Shown here piece after piece: positions 51,796 through 62,323 of a stretch of 64,000 nt of DNA. Origin of the DNA: Xenorhabdus stockiae (GTDB lineage: Bacteria > Pseudomonadota > Gammaproteobacteria > Enterobacterales > Enterobacteriaceae); NCBI RefSeq assembly GCF_002632825.1, contig NZ_NJAJ01000005.1, positions 113,054 to 177,053 on the forward strand. Reading direction: 5' to 3'. A program made the position numbers and the translations under genes. How positions within the stretch are numbered: position 1 is the first letter of the stretch; each line of letters starts with the position of its first letter. The notes beneath the pieces are model-generated. The model saw only the letters and a program-made list of their open reading frames with translations, ran no database searches and was not told the origin of the DNA.

Positions 51796-52667
51796 TGGAA
51801 TTGTTGCTACAGCCATTTAATTATAACTATATGGTGAAAGCCATGTGGCTAAGTGCCATTGTCGGTGCTGTCTGTGCATTTTTGTCAGCCTATTTAATGC
51901 TAAAAGGCTGGTCACTAATGGGGGATGCCCTCTCCCACTCTGTGGTGCCCGGAGTTGCCGGTGCCTATGCTCTCGGTTTGCCTTATGCCGGCGGTGCTTT
52001 TTTTACCGGTATGCTTGCAGCATTGTCGATGACTCTCGTACGCCACATTACTCGATTACGTGAAGATGCCGTTATTGGGTTTATATTTTCCACTTTTTTC
52101 GCTGCCGGATTATTGATCGTTTCTTTAAATCCAACATCCGTTAATGTACAAACCATCATCCTCGGCAATATTCTGGGGATCGCTGATGAAGATGTATTGC
52201 AGGTAGAAATCATTATTGCTGTATCTTTTATTGTTCTGATGCTGCTCTGGAAAGATCTGCTAGTTGTGTTCTTCGATGAAAATCATGCCCGATCTATCGG
52301 GTTATCCCCATTACGCCTGAAAATTATTTTCTTCACTTTATTAAGCGCCTGCACTGTTGCAGCCTTACAGACAGTTGGCGCTATTTTGGTTATTGCTATG
52401 GTCGTGACTCCTGGAGCAACTGCGTATTTGTTGACAGACCGTTTTAAGAACCTGCTTATCATTTCAGTTGCCATAGGTGCTTTAACCAGTTGTATAGGTG
52501 CTTATATTAGTTATTTCCTTAATGGTGCAACCGGAGGAGTCATCGTTACATTACAGACGCTGATTTTCCTGCTGGCTTTCTTCTTTGCACCTAAGCACGG
52601 TATGCTGGCCTCTCGCCAACGCGCCAGAAAAGAATCTCAGGCACTTACTCAGGGAGAGCACTCATGA
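51792..52667 (+). CDS. yfeC: Manganese/iron ABC transporter permease YfeC
   Basis: A 291-residue ABC-3 family permease with about eight or nine transmembrane helices. It has [19 protein letters not shown] near the N-terminus and [25 protein letters not shown] near residue 205. It matches Yersinia YfeC. Two successive ATG codons open the gene; the first overlaps the yfeB stop. It shares ancestry with the next gene, yfeD, and the two form the membrane heterodimer. Confidence 0.92.
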   Translation: MMELLLQPFNYNYMVKAMWLSAIVGAVCAFLSAYLMLKGWSLMGDALSHSVVPGVAGAYALGLPYAGGAFFTGMLAALSMTLVRHITRLREDAVIGFIFSTFFAAGLLIVSLNPTSVNVQTIILGNILGIADEDVLQVEIIIAVSFIVLMLLWKDLLVVFFDENHARSIGLSPLRLKIIFFTLLSACTVAALQTVGAILVIAMVVTPGATAYLLTDRFKNLLIISVAIGALTSCIGAYISYFLNGATGGVIVTLQTLIFLLAFFFAPKHGMLASRQRARKESQALTQGEHS

Positions 52668-53539
52668 ATACCTTGATTGAGTTCATCACGGAACCTTTTA
52701 TGCATGATTTTATGCAACGTGCCATTGTGGCTGCGATTGTCGTAGGGACTGTCTGCGCCGTACTATCGTGCTATTTAGTGCTGAAAGGTTGGTCATTGAT
52801 GGGAGATGCCATTTCCCACGCAGTATTACCGGGCATTGTTCTGGCATTTGTTGCAGGAATACCACTTGCAATAGGTGCTTTCCTTTCTGGAATATTTTGC
52901 GCATTTGCCACTGGATATCTGAAAGAGCATAGCCGGGTTAAGGAAGATACCGTCATGGGTGTTGTGTTTTCTGGCATGTTTGCATTTGGTCTGGTACTTT
53001 TTACCCGCATAGATACAGAACAACATTTGACCCATATTCTATTCGGCAGTATCCTCGGTATTACCCAAAATGAGCTGATCCAAATAATGTGCATTGCAGG
53101 GTTCACTCTGGCCATTGTTCTTCTGAAACGTAAGGATTTCATGCTCTATTGCTTTGATCCTAATCAGGCAAAAGTTGTCGGTTTACCAGTAAAACTGCTG
53201 CACTATGGCTTATTATCTCTTTTGGCTCTAACCATTGTTGCCTCATTACAAGCTGTTGGGATTATTCTGGTTATTGCAATGTTAATATCTCCCGGGATTA
53301 TTGCTTTTATCTTATGTCGGAATTTTGAACGTATGATGATTGTTGCCATAATAGCATCAGTCACATCCAGTGTTCTTGGTACAATAGTCAGCTTCCACAT
53401 TGATGGTGAAACCGGCGCATGCATTGTTATCATTCAGGCTATTTTCTTCGCATTTGCCGTTATTTATGACCAAATAAAATTAGCCAGAAAGAAAATGCAT
53501 AGAAAACAGTCCAAGGATATATTATCCCCATCAGTGTGA
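52664..53539 (+). CDS. yfeD: Manganese/iron ABC transporter permease YfeD
   Basis: A 291-residue ABC-3 permease, paralogous to Yfe[24 protein letters not shown] and ASLQAVGIILVIAMLISPGIIAFIL correspond to the same segments there. About eight helices are visible. It completes the yfeABCD importer, overlaps yfeC by four bases, and ends the operon 145 bases before yniA. I do not see a clear terminator hairpin after it. Confidence 0.92.
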   Translation: MNTLIEFITEPFMHDFMQRAIVAAIVVGTVCAVLSCYLVLKGWSLMGDAISHAVLPGIVLAFVAGIPLAIGAFLSGIFCAFATGYLKEHSRVKEDTVMGVVFSGMFAFGLVLFTRIDTEQHLTHILFGSILGITQNELIQIMCIAGFTLAIVLLKRKDFMLYCFDPNQAKVVGLPVKLLHYGLLSLLALTIVASLQAVGIILVIAMLISPGIIAFILCRNFERMMIVAIIASVTSSVLGTIVSFHIDGETGACIVIIQAIFFAFAVIYDQIKLARKKMHRKQSKDILSPSV

Positions 53540-53683
53540 GTCTTCAGTAAAATCAAATTAGGGGGCCTATATCTAATTTAAATATGGCCCGCTAATCAGG
53601 ATTTAAATTCTGTTTTAAACTGTTCAACCACTGCATCTGTATGTAATATGAGCATAGTAATTGTCAACTTAATGAGGTGAGTC

Positions 53684-54547
53684 ATGTGGCAAACTGTTAG
53701 CCGTCTATTAAGTGAACATTTTGAAGAGGCAGAAATCCGCAACAAAACGGAATTATCAGGAGGAGATATTCACCGTTCTTGGTCTGTTGAGTACGGCGAT
53801 CAGCATATCTTTGTTAAATCCAATACGAAAGAAATGTTGCCTATCTTTAAAACAGAGGCAGAACAACTGGAATTATTAGCCCGTAGCAACACAACCAAAG
53901 TACCTGAGGTCTATGGCGTTGGGCATGACCGTAATCATAGCTTCCTTTTACTCGAATATCTTCCTATCAAGCCATTTGATGCCCACAACGCGTACTGCTT
54001 TGGCCAGCAACTTGCCCGGCTTCACCAATGGAATGAACAACCCAAATTTGGTTTTGATTTTGACAACATGCTTGGAACGACAATCCAGCCTAATGGATGG
54101 CAAAAACGCTGGAACCAATTTTATGCAGAAAAGCGTATTGGCTGGCAATTACAACTTGCATCAGATAATGGCATGGTATTCGGAAACATCGATGCAATTG
54201 TTGAAAAAATCAGTAATAAACTGCACTCTCATCAACCTGAACCATCTTTATTGCATGGTGATCTATGGCCAACGAATTGCGCATCTTTAAATCACAATTG
54301 TGTCGTTGCATTTGATCCTGCATGTTATTGGGGTGACCGTGAGTGTGATCTCGCTATGCTCCCTTTTTACCCTGAACTCCCTCTACAGGTTCTTGATGGC
54401 TATCAAAGCGTTTGGCCACTACCGACAGATTTCATCGAACGGCAGCCTCTCTATCAACTCTATTATTTATTGAATCGCTGTAACCTTTTTGGCGGTGATA
54501 ATTTTATCACTGCACAAAGTATCATCGATAATATATTATCCGAATAA
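53684..54547 (+). CDS. yniA: Fructosamine kinase-family protein YniA
   Basis: A 287-residue protein (E. coli YniA 286) of the fructosamine/ketosamine-3-kinase family with an aminoglycoside-phosphotransferase fold. It has FVKSNTKEM (nucleotide lysine), the catalytic loop LLHGDLWPTNC and the metal-binding FDPACYWGDRECDLAML. Family members phosphorylate sugar adducts on protein amines or free ketosamines and so start deglycation. The exact substrate is unknown. It sits near thrS and yniB as in E. coli. Confidence 0.9.
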   Translation: MWQTVSRLLSEHFEEAEIRNKTELSGGDIHRSWSVEYGDQHIFVKSNTKEMLPIFKTEAEQLELLARSNTTKVPEVYGVGHDRNHSFLLLEYLPIKPFDAHNAYCFGQQLARLHQWNEQPKFGFDFDNMLGTTIQPNGWQKRWNQFYAEKRIGWQLQLASDNGMVFGNIDAIVEKISNKLHSHQPEPSLLHGDLWPTNCASLNHNCVVAFDPACYWGDRECDLAMLPFYPELPLQVLDGYQSVWPLPTDFIERQPLYQLYYLLNRCNLFGGDNFITAQSIIDNILSE

Positions 54548-54744
54548 AAATCCGATCTGATTCAGAATAGCTAAATAATCAGACTTAAAATCTAATCGAA
54601 GAGTTAACTAGACCAATCGAAATTTGCTTGTTTATTATTTTATTAATAAAAATCAAAGGAGATAAGAAAGTTAAACTATAACAAAAGATTAATTATATTA
54701 ATTTCTCTTTGTGAAATTTATGAACAGATATATATGTAATTAAT

Positions 54745-54864
54745 AAATTTCAAACTGCAAAGTAGTGGCAAGAAAGCAAACCCACTGGAGTAGTGTTTAT
54801 GAAAATACTGACAGGGAGGAGCAAACATTGCCAACAAAGAAGCAATCTGAAAAACAACAGATAC
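54745..54864 (+). repeat. Degenerate copy of the dispersed intergenic repeat
   Basis: Blocks AATTTCAAACTGCAA, GTGGCAAG, CCCACTGGAGTAG and GCCAACAAAGAAGCAA-TCTGAAA occur in the family's order and spacing, with many substitutions. The ends are weak. The copy fills a third of the 360-base yniA-yniB gap; I see no gene in the remainder. Confidence 0.6.
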
Positions 54865-54907
54865 AATGTAGCTGCGGAACTCAGTATCCCGCAGCTATGA
54901 TATTGCA

Positions 54908-55447
54908 TCACCAACCTAATAATTTTGATAAAAAATAAGCAATTGCACCAATAATAATAGGTGATATATAGAGAGTGAATATTTGACTGAATAATGAGTG
55001 GCGTGGGAATTCTACCTTAGCTTCCAACTGTTCTTTAGTGACATCACTTTCTTTTGCTTTCTCCAGAATCACATGATCTTCAATCTGTTCCCTAATAAAT
55101 TTGAATTGACGGTATATCCTCAAACCAGATGCACTCATCGCCAAACCAACAAACATCAGGAAATAGATGACTAAAAAACTAACATTCGCTCCTGTGATAA
55201 CTGCCATATAATCTGGTATTGGAGAATGTCTCCAGAAAAAATCTAAAAATGGTGTGTTGAACTTAATCACGTCAGCCATCATTTTTAAAAAATCATTCAA
55301 GACTGCGTTAATACCATCACCTTTAACTCCATGCAGCCATACCAAATTGACTACTGAAACTAGAGTTGACAAAAAAGCGGGTATAAAAATAACCCAACCC
55401 AATAGCCGCTTTGTGATGGCTACATACCTTGCCTGTGAATACGTCAT
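54908..55447 (-). CDS. yniB: Inner-membrane protein YniB
   Basis: A 179-residue membrane protein that matches E. coli YniB (178). Hydrophobic segments lie at about 15-35 (LLGWVIFIPAFLSTLVSVV), 85-110 and 150-175. LILEKAKESDVTKEQLEAK-like sequence (here VILEKAKESDVTKEQLEAK) forms a soluble loop before the last helix. Function is unknown. It is on the minus strand and starts close to a cluster of repeat sequence. The E. coli neighbour yniC is not present between it and ydjM. Confidence 0.85.
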   Translation of the reverse strand: MTYSQARYVAITKRLLGWVIFIPAFLSTLVSVVNLVWLHGVKGDGINAVLNDFLKMMADVIKFNTPFLDFFWRHSPIPDYMAVITGANVSFLVIYFLMFVGLAMSASGLRIYRQFKFIREQIEDHVILEKAKESDVTKEQLEAKVEFPRHSLFSQIFTLYISPIIIGAIAYFLSKLLGW

Positions 55448-55464
55448 TGATACTCCTCATGCGC

Positions 55465-55631
55465 ATATATCCAAAAGATTTCAAGTCGTAACGCGAAAGT
55501 AAGTGAATTAATCACCAGAAGCATATACTCTTCGCCTTTCAAATTTCCTTTTTATTGGCTGGGCAAGTTCATTTTTGACTAATTTGCTGCTCCCTTGCCG
55601 CCACGATGCAATGTAAAATCCATTGAGTATA
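55465..55631 (-). repeat. Dispersed intergenic repeat, inverted full copy plus an abutting end fragment
   Basis: Bases 55524-55631 are a full copy (108 bp) in the minus orientation: read on that strand it starts TATACTCAATGGATTTTACA, has GCATCGTGGCGGCAAGGGAGC in the middle, and ends GAAATTTGAAAGGCGAAGAG plus TATA. In front of it, 55465-55495 looks like a separate end fragment (ATATATCC, GATTTCAAGTCG). The elements lie upstream of both yniB and ydjM. Confidence 0.75.
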
Positions 55632-55744
55632 GATATATGCTCTGGGCAAGGGCCAGTTAAATATTAGTGTTATATGTTAATAAATAAAAGATTTTTCTTG
55701 TTTACCCCCTGTTCAACCAGGACAAAACTCTCTATACTAGTGCA

Positions 55745-55760
55745 CTGTATGCATAAACAG
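55745..55760 (+). promoter_or_regulatory. LexA (SOS) box upstream of ydjM
   Basis: CTGTATGCATAAACAG fits the LexA consensus CTGT-N8-ACAG exactly in its conserved bases. It lies 49 bases before the ydjM start. E. coli ydjM is itself an SOS gene with LexA boxes in this position. Confidence 0.88.
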
Positions 55761-55808
55761 CAATCAGCTCCAGTAATCATTACAACAAACAATCTAGTAT
55801 AAATAATT

Positions 55809-56402
55809 ATGACAGCAGAAGGACACCTTCTCTTTTCAGTTGCCAGCCTTGTATTGGCTCACCAGCTAGAAATCACTCCAGAAATAGCACAGGGGGATTG
55901 GTTCCATATGATTCCCGGTGTACTTTTGGCTTCTTTATTACCAGATATTGATCATCCACATTCAACTTTAGGTAGACTATTCCGCTTTATTTCCATTCCT
56001 ATTGCACGGCTTTGCGGGCACAGAGGGTTCACTCATAGCTTACTGGCTCTGACAGTCGGTATTGTTCTGTTTCAGGCTGAAATACCCCCTGAGTGGCCTA
56101 TACCAACTGATTTTATCCATGCCATGCTCATAGGGTATATTAGCCACCTAATCGCAGATATGCTGACCCCCGCAGGCATTCCTCTCTTATGGCCACTGAA
56201 AATGCGTTTTCGAATTCCTATCTTGAGAGGAAAAGAACGCAAAAAAGCAGAGCGCTTTATAGCAGTTTTACTTGTGGTAATTGCTATTCTTATTCCACAA
56301 CATATCAATATTTCATTTATAGATTATTTAGATAAATTGCAATTCGATAAACTGCAACTTGATAAACTACACCTTGATAAATTACAAAATTTGTACAAAT
56401 AA
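55809..56402 (+). CDS. ydjM: SOS-regulated inner-membrane protein YdjM
   Basis: A 197-residue member of the YdjM/LexA-regulated membrane-bound metal-dependent hydrolase family (DUF457). The histidine/aspartate motifs LLPDIDHPHSTLGR, CGHRGFTHSLLAL and GYISHLIADMLTPAGIPLLWP are all present, with about four hydrophobic segments. The C-terminal tail (residues about 173-197) is unusual: it consists of four repeats of a five-residue unit, DKLQF, DKLQL, DKLHL, DKLQN. E. coli YdjM ends differently. The LexA box upstream predicts induction by DNA damage. The substrate is not known. Confidence 0.9.
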   Translation: MTAEGHLLFSVASLVLAHQLEITPEIAQGDWFHMIPGVLLASLLPDIDHPHSTLGRLFRFISIPIARLCGHRGFTHSLLALTVGIVLFQAEIPPEWPIPTDFIHAMLIGYISHLIADMLTPAGIPLLWPLKMRFRIPILRGKERKKAERFIAVLLVVIAILIPQHINISFIDYLDKLQFDKLQLDKLHLDKLQNLYK

Positions 56403-56832
56403 TTGAGTTTACTTTTAATCAAATAATGGTCCTATTTTAATAATAGGACCAATCAAAAACATAAATATTATTTCTTTATTTTTGCTTATTAATTTCACTA
56501 TCTGGTATCTAACTTCTGAGTTACAGCTTGCCATTGTTGATAAATAAACTTATATATTAATCAGATAACTCAAATGGCTTCATATTCTCTGAGGCGCCCC
56601 CACTCACATATTGGCTAACATTGAACGAAAGCAAAACAAATCCCATAAATACATATAACTAATAGTGCTATTTAGTGACAAATAATTATATTATATTCTC
56701 TAAAATTATAAGAAAGCTAATACTTATATTGATACCATAATTCTTTAATAAAATAATGGTAAAACTTCTCGCTATAACTCGAAGTGAATACATACCATAC
56801 AAGAATATTAGTCAGAATATTGGAGACTAGGG
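56403..56832 (+). other. AT-rich gap between ydjM and tcyP with a 9-bp hairpin
   Basis: A hairpin GGTCCTATT / AATAGGACC at 56428-56450 follows the ydjM stop by 25 bases and may end that transcript, though no T run follows. The remaining 380 bases are AT-rich and should contain the tcyP promoter. No gene is seen. Confidence 0.5.
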
Positions 56833-58200
56833 ATGAATTTACCACTCATTATTAATGTGCTGGTTTTTACAGCACTACTCGTTATATTAGCAAAAACGAG
56901 TTCAGATCAATGGAGTCTATCCAAAAAAGTTCTTATTGCCTTAGTTGTTGGTGTCTTTTTTGGATTAGCATTAAATGTTATCTATGGTGCACATAACCCG
57001 ATCGTGAAAGAATCAATTAAATGGTTCAACATCGTCGGCAATGGTTATGTGCAATTGTTACAAATGGTCATTATGCCATTAGTCTTTGCTTCTATACTAA
57101 GTGCAGTTGCACGTCTGCATAAGGCATCTTCCTTAGGTAAGATCAGCTTGCTGACTATTGGTACTTTACTGTTTACCACAGCGATTTCTTCTTTAATCAG
57201 TGTTGTTATCGCCAATATGTTTGGATTGACCGCTGCTGGATTAGTTCAGGGGACACAAGAAACTGCTCGTCTGTCAGCAATTGAGACAAGCTATATTAAT
57301 CGGGTTTCAGACCTGAGTGTACCGCAACTAATCCTCTCTTTTATTCCCAAAAATCCATTTGCAGATCTTACTGGAGCAAATCCGACCTCAATTATCAGCG
57401 TCGTCATTTTTGCAACATTTTTGGGAATTGCAGCTCTGCAAATGCTGAAAGATGACCATGAACGCGGTGAACGAGCTCTTATCGCGATTGATACTATGCA
57501 AGCATGGGCAATGAAACTAGTCAGGCTGGTTATGCGCCTTACCCCATACGGAGTAATGGCATTAATGACCAAAGTAGTTGCCAGTTCTAATATTCATGAT
57601 ATTGCCCAATTAGGTAACTTTGTTGTTGCTTCCTACATTGCTATAGGTTTAATGTTTGTTGTACACGGCATTCTTTTAGCTATAACAGGTATCAACCCGC
57701 TAAAATTCTTGAAAAAGGCAGGCCCTGCTCTGACATTTGCTTTTACCAGCCGTTCAAGTGCTGCAAGTATTCCATTAAATGTAGAAACGCAAACACGTCG
57801 CATTGGTGTTCCTGAATCTATAGCCAGCTTTTCCGCCTCATTCGGTGCGACTATCGGCCAAAATGGTTGTGCAGGAATCTATCCTGCTATGTTAGCGGCT
57901 ATGATTGCTCCAACAGTTGGTATTGATCCTTTTGACCCTTTATGGATTGCAACTCTGGTGGGGATTGTAACTATCAGCTCTGCCGGTGTGGCTGGTGTTG
58001 GTGGTGGTGCTACGTTTGCCGCACTTATTGTTCTACCAGCGATGGGATTGCCTGTTACTTTAGTCGCTTTATTAATCTCTGTTGAACCACTGATTGACAT
58101 GGGGCGTACTGCTCTGAATGTTAACGGAGCTATGACTGCCGGTACAATTACCAGTCAGTTAATGGGTAAAACTGATAAAAAGTTATTTGATCAGGATTAA
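56833..58200 (+). CDS. tcyP: L-cystine/sulfur amino-acid symporter TcyP
   Basis: A 455-residue sodium:dicarboxylate symporter (DAACS) family protein matching E. coli YdjN/TcyP (463). It has about eight transmembrane helices and the two re-entrant hairpins, with [20 protein letters not shown] (serine-rich HP1) and [23 protein letters not shown] (HP2). It has [11 protein letters not shown] near the C-terminus. It imports cystine; in E. coli it is under CysB control. I could not identify a CysB site by eye. The ATG has a GGAG ribosome-binding site nine bases upstream. Confidence 0.94.
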   Translation: MNLPLIINVLVFTALLVILAKTSSDQWSLSKKVLIALVVGVFFGLALNVIYGAHNPIVKESIKWFNIVGNGYVQLLQMVIMPLVFASILSAVARLHKASSLGKISLLTIGTLLFTTAISSLISVVIANMFGLTAAGLVQGTQETARLSAIETSYINRVSDLSVPQLILSFIPKNPFADLTGANPTSIISVVIFATFLGIAALQMLKDDHERGERALIAIDTMQAWAMKLVRLVMRLTPYGVMALMTKVVASSNIHDIAQLGNFVVASYIAIGLMFVVHGILLAITGINPLKFLKKAGPALTFAFTSRSSAASIPLNVETQTRRIGVPESIASFSASFGATIGQNGCAGIYPAMLAAMIAPTVGIDPFDPLWIATLVGIVTISSAGVAGVGGGATFAALIVLPAMGLPVTLVALLISVEPLIDMGRTALNVNGAMTAGTITSQLMGKTDKKLFDQD

Positions 58201-58212
58201 ATAATCTAATGG

Positions 58213-58250
58213 TAAAAAAGCCGAGATTTACCATGAATCTCGGCTTTTTT
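58213..58250. terminator. Bidirectional terminator between tcyP and htpX
   Basis: A stem AAAAAGCCGAGATT / AATCTCGGCTTTTT around a short loop, with an A run before and a T run after. It serves tcyP on the plus strand and htpX on the minus strand, which converge here. Confidence 0.9.
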
Positions 58251-58301
58251 CATTTAACTGTTTAGATTCTCATCTTTTAAATAGATGCAAGCCAAGCAGT
58301 A

Positions 58302-59186
58302 TTACTTAATATATTCGCCACTACGCAACGCTTCAATACGTTTATCCAATGGTGGGTGAGATAAGAATAACTCACTAAAACTCTTCGATTTGCCATTGAT
58401 ACAAAACGCCATCATGCTGCCTTCTTCCTGAGGCTCATAGCTTGTTTTGAGACGCTGTAATGCAGCAATCATTTTCTCACGCCCGACAAGTTTTGCTGAG
58501 CCTGCATCTGCGTGAAATTCACGATAACGAGAGAACCACATGGTAATAATACTTGCCAGAATGCCAAATACAATTTCCAAAACCATGGAAAGGATCATAT
58601 AAACAATAGGGTTGCCATTACTACTGCTTTCGCTCTCATCGTCACTACTGGACAAGAAACTTGCAGCTGCTTGTGCAATGATACGTGAGATAAAGATAAC
58701 GAATGTGTTTACAATCCCTTGCAACAACGTCATTGTTACCATATCGCCATTAGCGATATGGCTAACTTCATGAGCAATAACAGCTTCAGCTTCATCACGG
58801 CTCATATTATTCAGCAAGCCTGTACTAACAGCCACTAAAGACGCATTACGGCGCGCTCCTGTAGCGAATGCGTTAATATCCGGTGCATCATAGATAGCAA
58901 CCTGTGGCATAGTGATACCGACTTGATCGGACTGACGGCGAACAGTTTCCATCAGCCAGAATTCCATTTCGTTAGACGGCTTTTCAATAACCTGCCCACC
59001 AACAGAACGTAATGCCATCCATTTTGACATTAACAAAGAAATAAATGCACCACCAAAACCAAACAAACCAGCCATAATCATAAGGCCGGCAACACTACTT
59101 CGCTGCACTCCCGTAAGTGAAAGTATTATCCCAAACACAACCATAACGGCAAGGTTGGTGAGCAGGAACAGGGCAATTCTCATCAT
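58302..59186 (-). CDS. htpX: Membrane zinc protease HtpX
   Basis: A 294-residue M48 metalloprotease (E. coli 293). It has two N-terminal transmembrane helices ([20 protein letters not shown] and [15 protein letters not shown]). The zinc motif is HEVSH in [14 protein letters not shown], and two more hydrophobic segments follow. The third ligand is Glu in [18 protein letters not shown]. It degrades misfolded membrane proteins together with FtsH, and in E. coli is induced by Cpx. The neighbour prc is a second envelope protease. Confidence 0.95.
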   Translation of the reverse strand: MMRIALFLLTNLAVMVVFGIILSLTGVQRSSVAGLMIMAGLFGFGGAFISLLMSKWMALRSVGGQVIEKPSNEMEFWLMETVRRQSDQVGITMPQVAIYDAPDINAFATGARRNASLVAVSTGLLNNMSRDEAEAVIAHEVSHIANGDMVTMTLLQGIVNTFVIFISRIIAQAAASFLSSSDDESESSSNGNPIVYMILSMVLEIVFGILASIITMWFSRYREFHADAGSAKLVGREKMIAALQRLKTSYEPQEEGSMMAFCINGKSKSFSELFLSHPPLDKRIEALRSGEYIK

Positions 59187-59341
59187 ATAAATTTGCTTCC
59201 TTTAATAATCAAACAGTTCAACTAAAAGTAAATCATAAGATGGGGACTAAGACCATATTATTCAATTTCTTTAAGATATTAAGCGATAGAATCAACGTAA
59301 CTTTACAATTTTACATAAGATCCAGCCAATAATACAAAAGT

Positions 59342-59371
59342 AAAAAAACCGACTATAAAGTCGGCTTTTTT
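59342..59371 (-). terminator. Terminator of prc
   Basis: On the minus strand AAAAAAGCCGACT pairs with AGTCGGTTTTTTT around a TTAT-type loop. It lies 25 bases after the prc stop. Confidence 0.85.
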
Positions 59372-59395
59372 GTATTGTGATATTTAAAACCACTA

Positions 59396-61495
59396 CTATT
59401 TATTCTGAGTTATTTCAACTGGCTGATGAGCCAGATCCAGAGCAATTTGTACGGACTCGTCTAAGTAAGGGTCTGGCCCTTTATAATCTTTTGCTAAGTC
59501 ATCAAGTGACACTAGTGGTTTTTTGCCTTCTCGTTTGAAGCGCTCATTGATACGATTTAGTTTAATCGCCTCATACTCTTTATTTTCTTTCTCTCGCTCT
59601 GCATAGTTTAATGAATAAACACCATGGCGAGCTTTTAGTACCTTGTAATAGGCGATATCCTGGTCAATATATTTAAATTCAGGATCATTAGCGATACGCT
59701 GGCGATGCAGTTTAGTTAATGATGGTACTAACTCTGAAATATTCTTTGAAGAAGAATAAACTGCTGGCTGGATACTATCCCAAGGCAAAGCATTATCTTC
59801 CTTACTTTCACCTATATCAGTAGGCTCTGCCCCTGTTGGCATAAGAATATCAGGTGTCACACCTTTAAGCTGAGTACTACCACCATTTATCCGATAAAAC
59901 TTCTGAATGGTATATTGCACTGAACCAATTGCCGGCCAGTCAGGGCTGAGCATTTGATCATAAATGCGATTCAGGGAACGATATTGTTGAACTGTCCCTT
60001 TGCCAAAAGTCGGCTCACCAACAATTAACCCACGACCGTAATCTTGCATAGCAGCTGCAAAAATTTCAGATGCAGAAGCACTTAAATTATCAACTAAAAC
60101 AACCAAAGGGCCTTTATAATATATCGCTTCATCAGTATCTGAATCTTCTTTAATCCGCCCTGTATTATCTCGGATTTGTACAACCGGACCAGTTGTGATG
60201 AATAAACCAGAAAGTGAAACAGCTTCTGTCAGCGCGCCACCACCATTACCACGCAAATCAATAACAATGGCAGAAACATTTTGCTTCGTTAGTTTTTGCA
60301 GTTGTACTTTTACATCATTAGTCAAACCAACATAAAAACTGGGAATATCAAGAACCCCCACTTTTTCTTTACCAACAGTTTTAACGGACATTTTAACTGC
60401 ATTGTCTTCAAGGCGAATATTTTCACGAGTTAACGTAATAATATGATTTTTTGCCCCTTTTGCACTTGGAATAATTTCAAGGCGGACTTTACTGCCTTTT
60501 GGCCCCTTGATCAGAGCAACAACATCTTCCAAGCGCCAACCAACAACATCTACAATAGGTTTACCTGCCTGCCCTACCCCAATAATTTTATCCCCGACTT
60601 TGAGCAAATTACTTTTGGCTGCCGGCCCCCCCGCTACAAGTGAACGAACGGTTACATATTCATCATCATATTGTAAAACAGCACCGATCCCTTCAAGTGA
60701 AAGGCTCATCTCTGAATTAAACTGCTCTGTATTACGAGGTGAAAGGTAGCTAGTATGAGGATCTATTTCACGAGCAAAAGCCATCATTATGATTTGAAAA
60801 ACATCTTCACTTTTACTCTGAGTCAAATGTTTCAGTAACGTCCTATAGCGTTTTGTCAGCGTTTCCTTGATTTCTTTGGCATTTTTCCCTGAGAGTTTAA
60901 GATTTATCCAATCTGACTTAATCTTTGCATCCCAAAGATTATTTAATTCTTCAACACTCGTAGGCCACGGCGCTTTATCACGTTCAGTCTCTAGCTTATC
61001 ATTTCCATCTAAGCGGATAGGCAGCTCTAACCTGGAAAGAGCATATTGATAGCGCTCAAAACGACGTTTTTGCTGTAAGTTAAATAATGTATATGGAAGG
61101 TGTAAATCACCATTTTCAAGCTCTTTACCCAAAAGCCCTTTTTGTGTGGCAAACTGCGCGATATCTGATGCCAAAAAAATATTATGCCCATAATCGAGCA
61201 TATTTAAGTAACGATCAAAGATCTTGCCTGAGAAATCGGCATCAAGATTGAAATGTCGGTAGTGAGAACTGAGAAAACGGGAAACAACCCGTTTACTTAC
61301 TGTCGCATGTTGTGGTTCCGGTTTTAGATCGGGTAGCTGATTTATAGTAACAGTAAGCTGATTATTCCCAACTGTTGTTCCGGCAACAGGTACAGAAGCA
61401 TTACTACGAGCAGCACCATCATTGACAGTATCTGCATACCCTGTACCAAAAAATGATAGCCCTAAAACGAAAGCCAAAGTAATGAGTTTGTTCAT
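59396..61495 (-). CDS. prc: Tail-specific protease Prc (Tsp)
   Basis: A 699-residue periplasmic S41 protease (E. coli 682) with a signal peptide of about 23 residues. A helical N-terminal domain is followed by a PDZ domain (about 250-340, GIGAVLQYDDEYVTVRSLVAGGPAAKSN). The protease domain carries the nucleophile serine in VDNLSASASEIFAAAMQDYG and the general-base lysine in EPTFGKGTVQQYRSL. It trims or degrades proteins with nonpolar C-termini, including wall hydrolases. I use ATG 61495; a TTG two codons earlier is better spaced from GGAGG but unusual. It lies 19 bases after proQ. Confidence 0.95.
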   Translation of the reverse strand: MNKLITLAFVLGLSFFGTGYADTVNDGAARSNASVPVAGTTVGNNQLTVTINQLPDLKPEPQHATVSKRVVSRFLSSHYRHFNLDADFSGKIFDRYLNMLDYGHNIFLASDIAQFATQKGLLGKELENGDLHLPYTLFNLQQKRRFERYQYALSRLELPIRLDGNDKLETERDKAPWPTSVEELNNLWDAKIKSDWINLKLSGKNAKEIKETLTKRYRTLLKHLTQSKSEDVFQIIMMAFAREIDPHTSYLSPRNTEQFNSEMSLSLEGIGAVLQYDDEYVTVRSLVAGGPAAKSNLLKVGDKIIGVGQAGKPIVDVVGWRLEDVVALIKGPKGSKVRLEIIPSAKGAKNHIITLTRENIRLEDNAVKMSVKTVGKEKVGVLDIPSFYVGLTNDVKVQLQKLTKQNVSAIVIDLRGNGGGALTEAVSLSGLFITTGPVVQIRDNTGRIKEDSDTDEAIYYKGPLVVLVDNLSASASEIFAAAMQDYGRGLIVGEPTFGKGTVQQYRSLNRIYDQMLSPDWPAIGSVQYTIQKFYRINGGSTQLKGVTPDILMPTGAEPTDIGESKEDNALPWDSIQPAVYSSSKNISELVPSLTKLHRQRIANDPEFKYIDQDIAYYKVLKARHGVYSLNYAEREKENKEYEAIKLNRINERFKREGKKPLVSLDDLAKDYKGPDPYLDESVQIALDLAHQPVEITQNK

Positions 61496-61514
61496 GCCCA
61501 AGTTGGCCTCCGTA

Positions 61515-62228
61515 TCAGAACTTTAAGTGTTCTGCGCGTACAATCATTGCCAGACCAGTAGGTAACTGCACTCTTACACCATCTTTCGCAATTTCCAGCA
61601 CAGAAGCATCCATTAGGCTTTTCCCTACATTTACTTTGATTGTCTGCCCGACTTTCAAAGAGAATACATCTGTAACTGAGGTTAACTCAGGTTGTGCAAT
61701 TTTTTTGCTAGTTTTATCTGCTGGTTTACGCGATTGCTGCGGACGCTCTTGCGAACGAGTTGGACGTTTATCATCCTTTTTACCTGCTTCCGGGCGGCGA
61801 CGAGGCGCAGCCTTTTTATTCACAGGACGTTCGCTTTTCTTGTCAGATACGTTTTCTGTTTCACGTTTTTTGGCACGTTGTTCAGTTCGTTGAGCCTGTA
61901 CACGAGCTTTAGCTTCCGCTAACTGCTGGCGCGCATGTTCAATATGCTCGGCTTCCAGCTCACCACATGCATTACCGTCAAGGTCAACACGTTGAGCACC
62001 TTCTTTTACACCATAAAGGTAACGCCAACTGGAAGTATACAAGCGCAGAGCAGAACGGAGTTGTGTTTTACTTAAACACTCTTCGCCCTGAATACGTTCA
62101 ACGATATCCTGAAAGATCCCGATTTTCAAAGGACGTGCTTCACCTTCTGCGGCGAAACATAACGGGAAACGCTCAGCCAAAAAAGCAATGACTTCTTTAC
62201 TACTGTTCAACTTAGGTTGATTTTCCAT
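61515..62228 (-). CDS. proQ: RNA chaperone ProQ
   Basis: A 237-residue RNA-binding protein (E. coli 232). It has the FinO-like domain (1-120, with [15 protein letters not shown] and [19 protein letters not shown]), a long basic disordered linker (about 120-180, rich in [13 protein letters not shown] and [11 protein letters not shown]), and a C-terminal Tudor-like domain (about 185-237, [14 protein letters not shown] and [13 protein letters not shown]). It stabilises many mRNAs and small RNAs. Genes for two small RNAs, RprA and SdsR, lie in this same window. It is followed by prc in an operon, as in E. coli. Confidence 0.96.
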   Translation of the reverse strand: MENQPKLNSSKEVIAFLAERFPLCFAAEGEARPLKIGIFQDIVERIQGEECLSKTQLRSALRLYTSSWRYLYGVKEGAQRVDLDGNACGELEAEHIEHARQQLAEAKARVQAQRTEQRAKKRETENVSDKKSERPVNKKAAPRRRPEAGKKDDKRPTRSQERPQQSRKPADKTSKKIAQPELTSVTDVFSLKVGQTIKVNVGKSLMDASVLEIAKDGVRVQLPTGLAMIVRAEHLKF

Positions 62229-62323
62229 GAAATTTCCTGATTACAACGGTTTTGCCAACCAGCGCAGGCATGAACAGGCGACATTATAATGGTGTTGCCG
62301 ATAAATGCCACGTCATACATAAG

